Below are positions 1-5,692 of a stretch of 7,359 nt of DNA, in pieces. Below the pieces are notes generated by a model that saw only the letters and a list, made by a program, of their open reading frames with translations, was not told the origin of the DNA and ran no database searches. Positions within the stretch are counted from its first letter, which is position 1; every line of letters starts with the position of its first letter. This DNA comes from Porticoccaceae bacterium (GTDB taxonomy: Bacteria; Pseudomonadota; Gammaproteobacteria; Pseudomonadales; Porticoccaceae), in contig DLXZ01000129.1 of assembly GCA_003448675.1 (NCBI GenBank), forward strand, positions 1 to 7,359, written 5' to 3'. A program made the translations under genes and the position numbers.

Positions 1-758
1 GCGATGAGAAACTTGAGAAAATCAATAACCCCGAGCTGCGTGAAAAAGTTGTGCGGGAGACCGACGAGGCGGATCGCAAGCTCAAGGCCATTCAGGCCGG
101 TGTCGGCGGCGCGGTGCCGAAACTGGTGATCACCGGGGTCAATAAACAGCCTGAATTGCTGCACTATCAGGGTAAATCCCTGGAGCAGGTGGCGGCCGAG
201 GAGAACAAGCATCCGGTGGAAGTCATGCTCGATCTCTCCATTCAGACTGATCTCAAGGCGGAGTTCACCGGGCCCGATCGCGGCACCAATGCTGAGTTTA
301 TGGCGGAAATTATGAATGGTTCGGACTACACCTTCCCCGGCGTTTCCGATGGTGGGGCCCACACCAAGTTCTTCACCGGTGGCGGCTTCACCACGGATTT
401 CCTACGCTGGCTGGTGCGTGATGAAGGCAAGATTACCCTGGAAGAAGCCCATTTTCGGCTCTCCGCGCTGCCCGCCAAAGCAGCGGGCTTCAAGGATCGC
501 GGCACCCTCAAGGAAGGCGCGTGGGCCGATGTTGTGGTTTATGACCTGGATAAGCTGGAATGTGAAGGCGGCTGGGTGGGCGACATTGCCTACGACCTGC
601 CGGGTGGCGAGTGGCGTCGTGTCCAACACGCTGTCGGCTATCGCGCAATTATCGTCAATGGTGAAGTGACCTTTGAAGATGGCGAATGCACCGGTGCTAC
701 GCCTGGTAAATTACTGCGTGGCGGGAGTGCGGATACCGTTGCCGAATGTGCTGCCTGA
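1..758 (+). CDS. Amidohydrolase family protein, D-aminoacylase type (5'-truncated by window edge)
   Basis: The frame is open from position 3 with no stop, so this is the last 251 residues of a longer protein; family members are usually well over 450 residues. The motif SDGGAHT (Asp codon at 348-350) matches the conserved Asp/His segment near the metal centre of amidohydrolase family 3 / N-acyl-D-amino-acid deacylases. It is followed by a threonine/glycine-rich stretch, then LSALPAKAAGF and GTLKEGAWADVVVYD, the typical end of the barrel and return into the small beta-sandwich domain (G-x-L-x-x-G-x-x-A-D-x-V-V-x-D). The C-terminal part with GWVGDIAYDLPGGEW and VNGEVTFEDGE is that sandwich domain. 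Known members hydrolyse amide bonds of N-acylated amino acids or cyclic amides in the cytoplasm. The real substrate cannot be told from this fragment, and the N-terminal HxH metal ligands lie outside the window. Translation stops at TGA 756-758, just before a strong terminator. Family call firm, substrate unknown. Confidence 0.88.
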   Translation, partial: DEKLEKINNPELREKVVRETDEADRKLKAIQAGVGGAVPKLVITGVNKQPELLHYQGKSLEQVAAEENKHPVEVMLDLSIQTDLKAEFTGPDRGTNAEFMAEIMNGSDYTFPGVSDGGAHTKFFTGGGFTTDFLRWLVRDEGKITLEEAHFRLSALPAKAAGFKDRGTLKEGAWADVVVYDLDKLECEGGWVGDIAYDLPGGEWRRVQHAVGYRAIIVNGEVTFEDGECTGATPGKLLRGGSADTVAECAA

Positions 759-778
759 TTTAGGTGCGATCTGCTGTA

Positions 779-805
779 AAAAAACCCGGATTTTCCGGGT
801 TTTTT
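779..805. terminator. Bidirectional rho-independent terminator
   Basis: A perfect 12-bp stem (AAAAAACCCGGA at 779-790, TCCGGGTTTTTT at 794-805) closes on a 3-nt loop. The A-run on one side and T-run on the other give a U-tract whichever strand is transcribed. It lies 20 nt after the amidohydrolase stop and 80 nt after the stop of the convergent sulfotransferase gene, so it probably ends both transcripts. Confidence 0.9.
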
Positions 806-885
806 AAGGTGTCGGGTTGGACACTAAAACAGTGAGCTATTCGAGGTGGATTCCGGTTTCAGGCGTTGGTTCGACATTCGGGCGC

Positions 886-1629
886 CTAATGGAGCTGTTC
901 AATCATTTGCTGCACATCGTCAGCATAGCCCAGCGCATTGATATCCTGTTTAAAACGATCCGCGACCAGCAAGGCTGTTTTTTTCGTATAGGGTGACGCC
1001 TGGTTGGGCGCTGTCGTTTTTGACGATTTGTTTTTATGGGGCAATAGTGGCAGCCCGTATTGATCGGCGATGTGCTGCCAGTCTTCGTTGAGATTCTCGA
1101 AGTGGCCGATGTAATCAACCAACAGCTTATCGCCGTCACAGAGTATCGATGCCTGAGAGCGTAAATGGCGGTCTATTTTATGATCCGGAATCTCGATCAG
1201 TCTTTCGATAAATTCCTCAAAGGACATATCCAGACGGATGTCGTGGTTCCAGAAAATATTTTCCTTGCCGCCGGCATTTCGTACATCTTCGATCTTGTTG
1301 ACATAGCTGGAATGAAGCCGCGCCAGCGGGTTGCGAACGATGGAAAACAGAAACTGCGGCCGGGTATCAGAGGATAGATCCTTGAGATCAGCGTGGATGG
1401 CGTATTGATCGGCACATTGCCGAATGTCTTTCTTGCTGAGCTCGGTGGGCTCTTTCCCGGTATCCTGCCCGCTTACGTGTCTGGCCAGGGCCAGTTCAAC
1501 GGAAGACGATGCCACCTTGGTGATTTTCACATAGCCGATATCGGCCTCGGGGAGAATCCATATTTTGGGCCGGTGGCGGGCCACCTTGTAGTTACGCAAC
1601 GATTTTTTCAGGATTCGGGGTTGTTTCAT
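886..1629 (-). CDS. Sulfotransferase family 2 (carbohydrate sulfotransferase-like) protein
   Basis: Predicted to transfer sulfate from PAPS to a hydroxyl or amine acceptor, by family analogy a carbohydrate. The 247-residue protein has the family landmarks in order. The 5'-phosphosulfate loop is ITKVASSSV at residues 36-44, with the expected Lys38, preceded by a short beta strand. The 3'-phosphate motif is RNPLARLHSSY at 99-109, with Arg99 and Ser107/108. DRHLRSQASILC at 153-164 and VDYIGHFENL at 171-180 are typical of the Sulfotransfer_2 group (HNK-1/chondroitin type). There is no signal peptide or membrane anchor, unlike Golgi homologues, so it should be cytosolic. It has no glycosyltransferase or PAPS-synthesis neighbour here, so the acceptor is unknown; lipid-linked or capsular sugars are possibilities. 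The ATG at 1627-1629 is the longest start and its ribosome site is weak (GAG about 4 nt upstream). The gene stands alone between its own 144-bp leader and the shared terminator. Confidence 0.86.
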   Translation of the reverse strand: MKQPRILKKSLRNYKVARHRPKIWILPEADIGYVKITKVASSSVELALARHVSGQDTGKEPTELSKKDIRQCADQYAIHADLKDLSSDTRPQFLFSIVRNPLARLHSSYVNKIEDVRNAGGKENIFWNHDIRLDMSFEEFIERLIEIPDHKIDRHLRSQASILCDGDKLLVDYIGHFENLNEDWQHIADQYGLPLLPHKNKSSKTTAPNQASPYTKKTALLVADRFKQDINALGYADDVQQMIEQLH

Positions 1630-1701
1630 AAGCTCAAGGTGGATGCTAATGAGTTGGCAGCCGGAACGTCTGTCACGGAAGGGCTCGCACTTTAGCAGAT
1701 G

Positions 1702-1720
1702 TGTTCGCGCGGTTCGAACA
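1702..1720. promoter_or_regulatory. Inverted repeat upstream of the sulfotransferase gene
   Basis: TGTTCG (1702-1707) and CGAACA (1715-1720) are perfect 6-nt inverted arms separated by 7 nt. The right arm lies within the palindrome GTTCGAAC at 1712-1719. It sits 73 nt upstream of the sulfotransferase ATG and 54 nt after the CBS-gene stop. It could be a repressor operator or a small hairpin. No clear -35/-10 pair was found next to it, so the role is a guess. Confidence 0.25.
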
Positions 1721-1749
1721 GGCCGGCCCGCTGTGTTGTCTGGTTAAAG

Positions 1750-1769
1750 TCAAATCCGTTGGCGCGGAT
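1750..1769 (-). terminator. Possible weak terminator of the DUF1538-PII-CBS operon
   Basis: Read on the minus strand, ATCCG (1769-1765), a 6-nt loop and CGGAT (1758-1754) form a short hairpin only 4 nt after the CBS-gene TAA. A loosely T-rich tail (TTGACTTTAA) follows. The 5-bp stem and the interrupted T-run make it marginal, and read-through into the sulfotransferase gene is possible. Confidence 0.3.
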
Positions 1770-1773
1770 AGGT

Positions 1774-2175
1774 TTACACCAGCTCAACCAGGCCCTCAAA
1801 AATCAGCTCGTTGTAGCCGACAATGCCCAGTACCTCGTTACCCGAGATGACTGGCGCGCTGGAGAGGCCGAAGCGATCAAAGAGGCGGGCGCAGTAACGG
1901 ACATCGAGGTCGGGCTCCACGGAAATCACCGGCTTTGACATGATTTCATAAATGTTAACCCGGTCCGGCGCCTTATCCTGGGCGAGCACTTTCTTGGCGA
2001 TGTCCGCGAGCAGAACCACACCGTAGGCGTCGTGCTCATTGCGTTTTTTGACGATCACCACCGAAGCCTTGTTTTGCTTCATCAGGTCCAGGGCTTCGGC
2101 GACGGTGGCCAGCCCGTCCAGCTCGATATGGCTTTCCTGCATGACATCCCGGGCCTTGATCACTTTTTTGGTCAT
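1774..2175 (-). CDS. Small protein with two CBS domains, last gene of the DUF1538 operon
   Basis: A 133-residue protein made of almost nothing but a CBS pair (Bateman module). CBS1 runs from about residue 7 to 68 (DVMQ...TVAEALDLM...ASVVIV...GVVLLADI) and CBS2 from about 75 to 131 (YEIMSKPVISVEPDLDV...SSAPVI...LGIVGYNEL). CBS pairs elsewhere bind AMP, ATP or related ligands and control transporters and enzymes. The ribose-contact motif G-h-x-S/T-x-x-D is degenerate here: GVVLLAD keeps the Asp but lacks Ser/Thr, and GIVGYNE ends in Glu, so ligand choice is uncertain. Start choice: an AGAGGAG site (2190-2184) lies inside the end of the PII gene. ATG at 2175-2173 is 8 nt from it and overlaps the PII stop as TGATG; a GTG three bases earlier (2178-2176) would also work, adding one residue. 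The overlap means translational coupling with the PII-like gene. Role inferred: cytosolic regulatory module for the DUF1538 transporter. Confidence 0.9.
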   Translation of the reverse strand: MTKKVIKARDVMQESHIELDGLATVAEALDLMKQNKASVVIVKKRNEHDAYGVVLLADIAKKVLAQDKAPDRVNIYEIMSKPVISVEPDLDVRYCARLFDRFGLSSAPVISGNEVLGIVGYNELIFEGLVELV

Positions 2176-2525
2176 CACAGCATCTCCTCTACATCATGGG
2201 TGATTTTTTCTACCTGGTGGGCGACGCCCAGGGCGTCCTCGACATCAAGTTGGATCGCGATACCGGTGCCGGGCTTGTCATCGAACTCACCCACGCGGCT
2301 AATTTCTTCAAGTATGTGCCGGCTCAGGTGTTCTTCCACCAGAAACAGCAGCACATCCCTTTGAGTTTCCAGGGACAGGCCAAAAAAAGTTTTGCTCTTA
2401 TTCAGGCCTTCGCCACGGGCATTGTTGATGACAGTGGCTCCGGTTGCGCCTGCGGCTCTGGCGGCGTCCATCACGGCGTCAGTTTTGTCGTCTTCGACGA
2501 AAACCATCAACAGTTTAAAGTGCAT
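2175..2525 (-). CDS. PII-like signalling protein (divergent GlnB/GlnK-family fold)
   Basis: At 116 residues it has the size and ferredoxin-like pattern of PII trimers. There is a first strand KLLMVFVEDD, a helix TDAVMDAARAAGATGATVI, a T-loop region (about residues 36-50, ARGEGLNKSKTFFGL), the strand RDVLLFLVEE, a second helix, and a B-loop region around residues 78-90 (VGEFDDKPGTGIAI). It is not a standard GlnB: the uridylylated Tyr of GlnB is not evident, the T-loop looks a few residues shorter, and the B-loop TGKIGDGKIF is replaced by a sequence ending KPGTGIAI. It therefore belongs with PII-like regulators; known ones such as SbtB bind adenine nucleotides and act on a neighbouring transporter. 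It lies 53 nt after the second DUF1538 gene, with a good ribosome site (GGAGG, 7 nt before ATG), and overlaps the CBS gene. Most likely a soluble effector of the DUF1538 pair; control of nitrogen metabolism seems less likely without glnA, amtB or ntr genes nearby. Confidence 0.85.
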   Translation of the reverse strand: MHFKLLMVFVEDDKTDAVMDAARAAGATGATVINNARGEGLNKSKTFFGLSLETQRDVLLFLVEEHLSRHILEEISRVGEFDDKPGTGIAIQLDVEDALGVAHQVEKITHDVEEML

Positions 2526-2578
2526 GTTCAGCCCTCCGGCCGGTTCGTTTAAGTGTAGTCGTTCTGTTCAGGCCTGCC

Positions 2579-3367
2579 TTAGTCACTGGCTTTTGCCCCG
2601 TGTTTCGCTTTCAGTGCGGATAACTGGGCGTAGGCCATCACCGAAATGATGGGAAACAGGCTGGCAAAAGCGATTAGGCCAAAGCCATCAATTAGCGGAT
2701 TTCTGCCTGGTACGGTTTCCGACAAACCCAGGCCCAGGGCTGCGACCAGCGGCACGGTCACGGTCGAGGTAGTGACGCCGCCGGAGTCGTAGGCCAGGGG
2801 AATGATCAATTTGGGCGCAAAGTTGGTTTGTATGACCACCACAATATAACCGGCGATGATGTACCAGTGGATGGGATCGCCGACCACGATTCGGTAGCAG
2901 CCCAGGGAAATCCCCACGGCAACGCCGATGGCCACCGCGATGCGCAGGCCCCACACGCCAATGGCGCCACCGGAGACTTCATTGGCCTTGATGGCGACCG
3001 CAATCAAGGAGGGTTCGGCGATTGTGGTGCTGAAACCGATCAGGAAGGCGAACAGATAGACCCAGAAATAGTCCTGCCAGCGGATCGCGCTCAGTGATTC
3101 CCCCGCAGTGCTCGCGGATTGAATAAATGCCGGATCGGTCAATTGCTCCGCCATTAACCTGCCCAGGGGAAACAGGCACCATTCCAGACCGAGTAAAAAG
3201 AACGACAGACCGATCAGCACCCAGAAAAAGCCAACCAGTATCTGGCCCAGGTTAGCGGGTTTGCGGCGGATAACCAAAAACTGAAAGCCGAAAATAATGA
3301 CCGCGATAGGGATAACATCCCGCACCGTATTCAGGATGGTGGTGCCCAGTTCGGCCAGCACGTTCAT
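2579..3367 (-). CDS. DUF1538 membrane protein B (second subunit of a probable UmpAB-type cation/proton antiporter)
   Basis: A 262-residue inner-membrane protein with about six or seven hydrophobic segments and a short charged C-terminus ([10 protein letters not shown]). Family motifs in order: [10 protein letters not shown] (60-69), [15 protein letters not shown] (111-125, buried Glu118), [11 protein letters not shown] (164-174), [11 protein letters not shown] (192-202, Asp194), [11 protein letters not shown] and [17 protein letters not shown] (221-237). These define DUF1538. From memory, an adjacent DUF1538 pair (umpA/umpB) from Halomonas zhaodongensis was reported to need both genes to give Na+(Li+,K+)/H+ antiport in Escherichia coli. 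Glu118 and Asp194 are the obvious membrane acidic residues for ion or proton binding (inference). Compared with its neighbour A, it carries about 18 extra residues before TTIAEP (roughly 74-100). Its ATG overlaps the stop of A as ATGA and has only a weak ribosome site, which points to translational coupling and matched amounts of the two subunits. Confidence 0.88.
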   Translation of the reverse strand: MNVLAELGTTILNTVRDVIPIAVIIFGFQFLVIRRKPANLGQILVGFFWVLIGLSFFLLGLEWCLFPLGRLMAEQLTDPAFIQSASTAGESLSAIRWQDYFWVYLFAFLIGFSTTIAEPSLIAVAIKANEVSGGAIGVWGLRIAVAIGVAVGISLGCYRIVVGDPIHWYIIAGYIVVVIQTNFAPKLIIPLAYDSGGVTTSTVTVPLVAALGLGLSETVPGRNPLIDGFGLIAFASLFPIISVMAYAQLSALKAKHGAKASD

Positions 3368-4188
3368 CCGATCAACATTCCGTAAGCCATGACAAAAATC
3401 ATTGGCGTTAGAGAAGCGAAGGCGATCAGGCCAAAGCCGTCGATCATCGGATTGCGCCCTTTAATGGATGAGGCCAAGCCGACACCGAGGGCAGTGACCA
3501 GGGGCACGGTAATCGTCGAGGTGGTGACGCCACCGGAGTCATAGGCAATACCGATAATTTCCCGGGGCGCGAACATGGTCATCATCACGACCAGCACATA
3601 CCCACCAATGATCAGCCAGTGGATGGGCCAGCCTTTTAGAATGCGGACAACGCCGATGACGATGGCCAGGCCCACGGAAAGCGCCACGGTAAAGCGCAGG
3701 CCGTTTGCATATTGCGCTTTGGCAGTTTCACTAGCTTCAATCATCCGCCCGCCCGCGGCCACTTCAGCTGCCTCTTTGGCTACGGCAATCAGCGCGGGTT
3801 CGGCAACAGTGGTACCAAAACCCAGGGCAAAGGCAAACAGTACCAGCCACGCGATACTGCCCTTGCGGGCAAAGGCGTGGGCCATGGATTCACCAATGGG
3901 AAACAGGCCCTGTTCCAGGCCATGGATAAAGAAGGTCAGGCCAAGGATGACAAAGCTCAAACCCAACAACAATTGCGCCACGTCCGGCAGTGGCTGGCGC
4001 AGCACGAAGAACTGAAAAAACAGGATAACCGCCACGATGGGGGAGAGATCCCGCAGGCTACCGAGCATTGATCGCGCTAGTTTTTTCAGGGTATTACTCA
4101 ATAGTTGGTTAGCCCGAACGGTAAGGAAAAAAACTCTTAAATCGCTGTACTGCGATATTGAAACGCTGAGCAAGAAGCATTTATACAT
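3364..4188 (-). CDS. DUF1538 membrane protein A (first subunit of a probable UmpAB-type cation/proton antiporter)
   Basis: First gene of the four-gene operon; 274 residues from the most upstream ATG. It shares with B every DUF1538 motif: [10 protein letters not shown] (90-99), [14 protein letters not shown] (124-137, Glu130), [10 protein letters not shown] (188-197), [11 protein letters not shown] (215-225, Asp217), [11 protein letters not shown] and [17 protein letters not shown] (244-260). The two are clear paralogues, and A has about 11 extra residues after TTVAEP (near 146-160). Probable job: partner with B in the inner membrane to exchange Na+ or K+ for H+. The start is doubtful. Residues 1-29 have no counterpart in B, no ribosome site precedes ATG 4188, and a -10-like TATAAA lies directly against that ATG. 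TTG at 4101 (residue 30) aligns exactly with Met1 of B and would give 245 residues; ATG at 4068 (residue 41) is a third option. Neither alternative has a strong ribosome site. Family call firm, start uncertain. Confidence 0.87.
   Translation of the reverse strand: MYKCFLLSVSISQYSDLRVFFLTVRANQLLSNTLKKLARSMLGSLRDLSPIVAVILFFQFFVLRQPLPDVAQLLLGLSFVILGLTFFIHGLEQGLFPIGESMAHAFARKGSIAWLVLFAFALGFGTTVAEPALIAVAKEAAEVAAGGRMIEASETAKAQYANGLRFTVALSVGLAIVIGVVRILKGWPIHWLIIGGYVLVVMMTMFAPREIIGIAYDSGGVTTSTITVPLVTALGVGLASSIKGRNPMIDGFGLIAFASLTPMIFVMAYGMLIG
4141..4156. promoter_or_regulatory. Imperfect palindrome in the leader of the DUF1538 operon
   Basis: ATCGC-T-GTAC-T-GCGAT is symmetric over 16 bp apart from the two central-flank T bases. 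On the minus strand it is followed by TTAAGAGTTTTTTT, so in RNA it could be a small hairpin with a U-run. It lies inside the annotated reading frame only if ATG 4188 is used; with the TTG 4101 start it becomes 5' leader or operator sequence. The role is not established. Confidence 0.3.
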
Positions 4189-4208
4189 GGTTTTGGCAGG
4201 GACTTGAA
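4180..4208 (-). promoter_or_regulatory. Candidate sigma-70 promoter of the DUF1538-PII-CBS operon
   Basis: On the minus strand TTCAAG (4208-4203) and TATAAA (4185-4180) are separated by 17 bp. The -10 matches consensus at 5 of 6 positions, the -35 at only 3. Transcription would begin near 4173, downstream of ATG 4188, which would rule that ATG out as the start and favour TTG 4101 or ATG 4068. Confidence 0.35.
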
Positions 4209-4461
4209 TGAATCTGTGTCAATCGAAGCCGATGTTGACTGAGTTTTTTGGTGGCGTCGTTTGATGTCGTAGTGACTTGCCCTTGGGCGCGGAGGCAACC
4301 AGAGCCATCTATGGAAGTTTGGTGAGTGAAATGTCAGTTTCAGCTCGTTGGAGTCAGACTAACGGTATGATGATTGTGCCCCTTTGAAGTAAAATTCGGA
4401 TCCACGTTGGAGTTGCTAACGGGTCTGTTTTGATCAAGGTTTAATCTTAAGGAGAGTTGTA
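4189..4461. other. Divergent intergenic region (273 bp) between the DUF1538 operon and the DUF4214 gene
   Basis: Contains no gene. It should hold promoters for both divergent units. Visible items are the minus-strand promoter candidate at its left end, a TTGACA on the minus strand (4222-4217) without a matching -10, a small hairpin GCCC-TT-GGGC (4279-4288) enclosed partly by TTGCC/GGCAA, and a TAAAAT at 4390-4395 that could be a plus-strand -10 but lacks a good -35. No riboswitch fold was recognised. Confidence 0.5.
4449..4454 (+). promoter_or_regulatory. Ribosome binding site fixing the GTG start of the DUF4214 gene
   Basis: AAGGAG lies 7 nt before GTG 4462. There is no ATG at this spot, so this near-consensus site decides for the GTG start. 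Confidence 0.85.
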
Positions 4462-5508
4462 GTGGAAGAGGAATATATCCAATTAATGCAAGGCGCATAC
4501 ATTGCTTATTATGGCCGCCCCGCTGATCCTGATGGCCTGGCTTTTTGGGTGGCGCTTCTCACTGAAGCTGGCGGTGATCTATCAGCCATCATTGAGGCGT
4601 TCGGGACTTCCCTGGAGTTTACTGAGCGGTACGGGTCACTTTCATATGCAGAGCTTGTCAATGGTCTTTACGAGCAACTGTTTAACCGCGAGGCGGATGC
4701 TGATGGCCTTGATTTTTATGTCAATTCCTTGGTTGAGGGAAGCAGAACCCTGCAGACCATAACCCTTGATATCCTGTATGGTGCCCAGAATTCTGACATC
4801 GATATAAGTAGCGCTAAAATAGCGTTCGCTCAGTATTTCACCCAGCAAGTTGAAAATGGAGTCATTAGTTATGCAGGTAATGGCGCTGCTGACGCCGCGA
4901 AGCAGATTTTGGCTCTGGTGGGTCTTGATACGCTAGAAGCTGAATTTGAGACGATTCTGTCCGGCTACAGCGCTGGCGGCGGCGAAGGTGTTGCGTTGTT
5001 GTCCGAAGATCTTCAGGCTTTTTTATCCATTGTTGAGCTGAATGCTAATGCGGGTGTTTTATCAACCGAGGCCTTACGAGACTCGGTTATTGAGTTAACC
5101 AGCCAGAGTGACTACGAGGCGGCATTTGATCCATCGAATTACGATGGAGCCGAAGATGGCGTATTTACCGGTGCCGAGCTGGGCTTTGACGGTTTCGGTG
5201 ATTTGCCCGCGACCCAGGAAACACTGGAGTCGCTTATGTACGGAACCATGATTAATGCACTGAAAGCGTTTGACCTGGCAGAAGTACAGGAACTTACCGC
5301 TTTTGTGGAAGCTAACCCGGATTTGACGGGTCTGGAGCAGGATTATATCGATCTCCTTGTCAGTATTTTTGAAGATGAGGGCAATCCGCCGTTGTATGAT
5401 GATGCTACCGTGGCTCAAATTGTAGTAACCGGGACCGCCGCATTTGTTGAAGTCGCCGCTAATGGGATTAATGCTTCCATTTTCGATGGCCTGCTTGATT
5501 TGGCGTGA
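4462..5508 (+). CDS. Acidic DUF4214-repeat protein, probably secreted or surface-associated
   Basis: A 348-residue protein of unknown function starting at GTG with a strong ribosome site. The N-terminal third holds two copies of the DUF4214 motif: residues 5-32 (YIQLMQGAYIAYYGR, ADPDGLAFWV) and 62-87 (YAELVNGLYEQLFNR, ADADGLDFYV), spaced 57 residues. The shared pattern is Y-x-x-L-x-x-G-x-Y-x-x-x-aromatic-x-R-x-A-D-x-D-G-L-x-aromatic-aromatic-V. DUF4214 is found at the start of many bacterial surface-layer and type I-secreted proteins. Consistent with export: no cysteine at all, about 60 Asp/Glu against 8 Lys/Arg, and no Sec signal peptide. The C-terminus ends in IFDGLLDLA, a hydrophobic/acidic tail such as type I substrates can carry, but there are no RTX nonapeptides and no ABC exporter nearby. 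The rest (about 100-348) is predicted mostly helical and not recognised. Codon use looks more AT-rich than in the flanking genes, which may indicate transfer. Domain call firm, secretion route inferred. Confidence 0.85.
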   Translation: MEEEYIQLMQGAYIAYYGRPADPDGLAFWVALLTEAGGDLSAIIEAFGTSLEFTERYGSLSYAELVNGLYEQLFNREADADGLDFYVNSLVEGSRTLQTITLDILYGAQNSDIDISSAKIAFAQYFTQQVENGVISYAGNGAADAAKQILALVGLDTLEAEFETILSGYSAGGGEGVALLSEDLQAFLSIVELNANAGVLSTEALRDSVIELTSQSDYEAAFDPSNYDGAEDGVFTGAELGFDGFGDLPATQETLESLMYGTMINALKAFDLAEVQELTAFVEANPDLTGLEQDYIDLLVSIFEDEGNPPLYDDATVAQIVVTGTAAFVEVAANGINASIFDGLLDLA

Positions 5509-5530
5509 TTTGGGAATCGTAGATGTCTTT

Positions 5531-5565
5531 GGGCTGTTACCTGGTTCGCAGGGCAGCCCTTTATT
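5531..5565 (+). terminator. Probable terminator of the DUF4214 gene
   Basis: GGGCTG (5531-5536) pairs with CAGCCC (5554-5559). Inside, CCTG (5540-5543) pairs with CAGG (5549-5552) around a GTTCG loop, with a small asymmetric bulge between the stems. TTTATT follows the hairpin, 22 nt after the stop codon. The U-run is short, so strength is moderate. Confidence 0.6.
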
Positions 5566-5668
5566 CGTTAAGCAGTTTGGGCTTTCTTGCACGCGGGCGG
5601 TGGGCGACGTGAGCTGATTGCCATACCGAATTGCATCCCGGTTGTGGGGATTAGAGTAGTTTTGCTCG

Positions 5669-5682
5669 AACTAATGCTAGTT
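5669..5682. promoter_or_regulatory. Palindrome just upstream of the MFS gene
   Basis: AACTA (5669-5673) and TAGTT (5678-5682) are perfect inverted arms around ATGC, ending 10 nt before the MFS start codon. This position is where a repressor would block promoter or ribosome access. The arms are short and AT-rich, so chance is possible. Confidence 0.22.
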
Positions 5683-5692
5683 ACTTTTCTAA

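Noticed and set aside
316..669. 117-codon plus-strand frame inside the amidohydrolase gene
   Set aside because: Out-of-frame overlap with a frame that shows the family motifs; no ribosome site and no motif of its own.
809..824. GTGTC-N6-GACAC inverted repeat after the bidirectional terminator
   Set aside because: Five-bp stem with no T-run on either strand and no promoter context; likely chance next to a much stronger terminator.
1393..1938. Two plus-strand open frames (1393-1695 and 1699-1938) across the sulfotransferase/CBS junction
   Set aside because: Both mostly overlap conserved minus-strand genes (sulfotransferase and CBS), and their sequences are antisense translations without motifs.
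3575..4015. 146-codon open frame on the plus strand opposite DUF1538 A
   Set aside because: Antisense shadow of a conserved membrane protein; the proline/arginine/threonine-rich translation is typical of a reversed hydrophobic gene.
4217..4222. Perfect -35 hexamer TTGACA on the minus strand
   Set aside because: The hexamer 17 bp downstream is CTGCCA and the nearest TATAAA is 31 bp away, so no usable promoter pair is formed.
5095..5592. 165-codon open frame on the minus strand opposite the DUF4214 gene
   Set aside because: It lies antisense to a gene with clear domain repeats and a strong ribosome site. Its translation is low-complexity in character with no recognisable motif.
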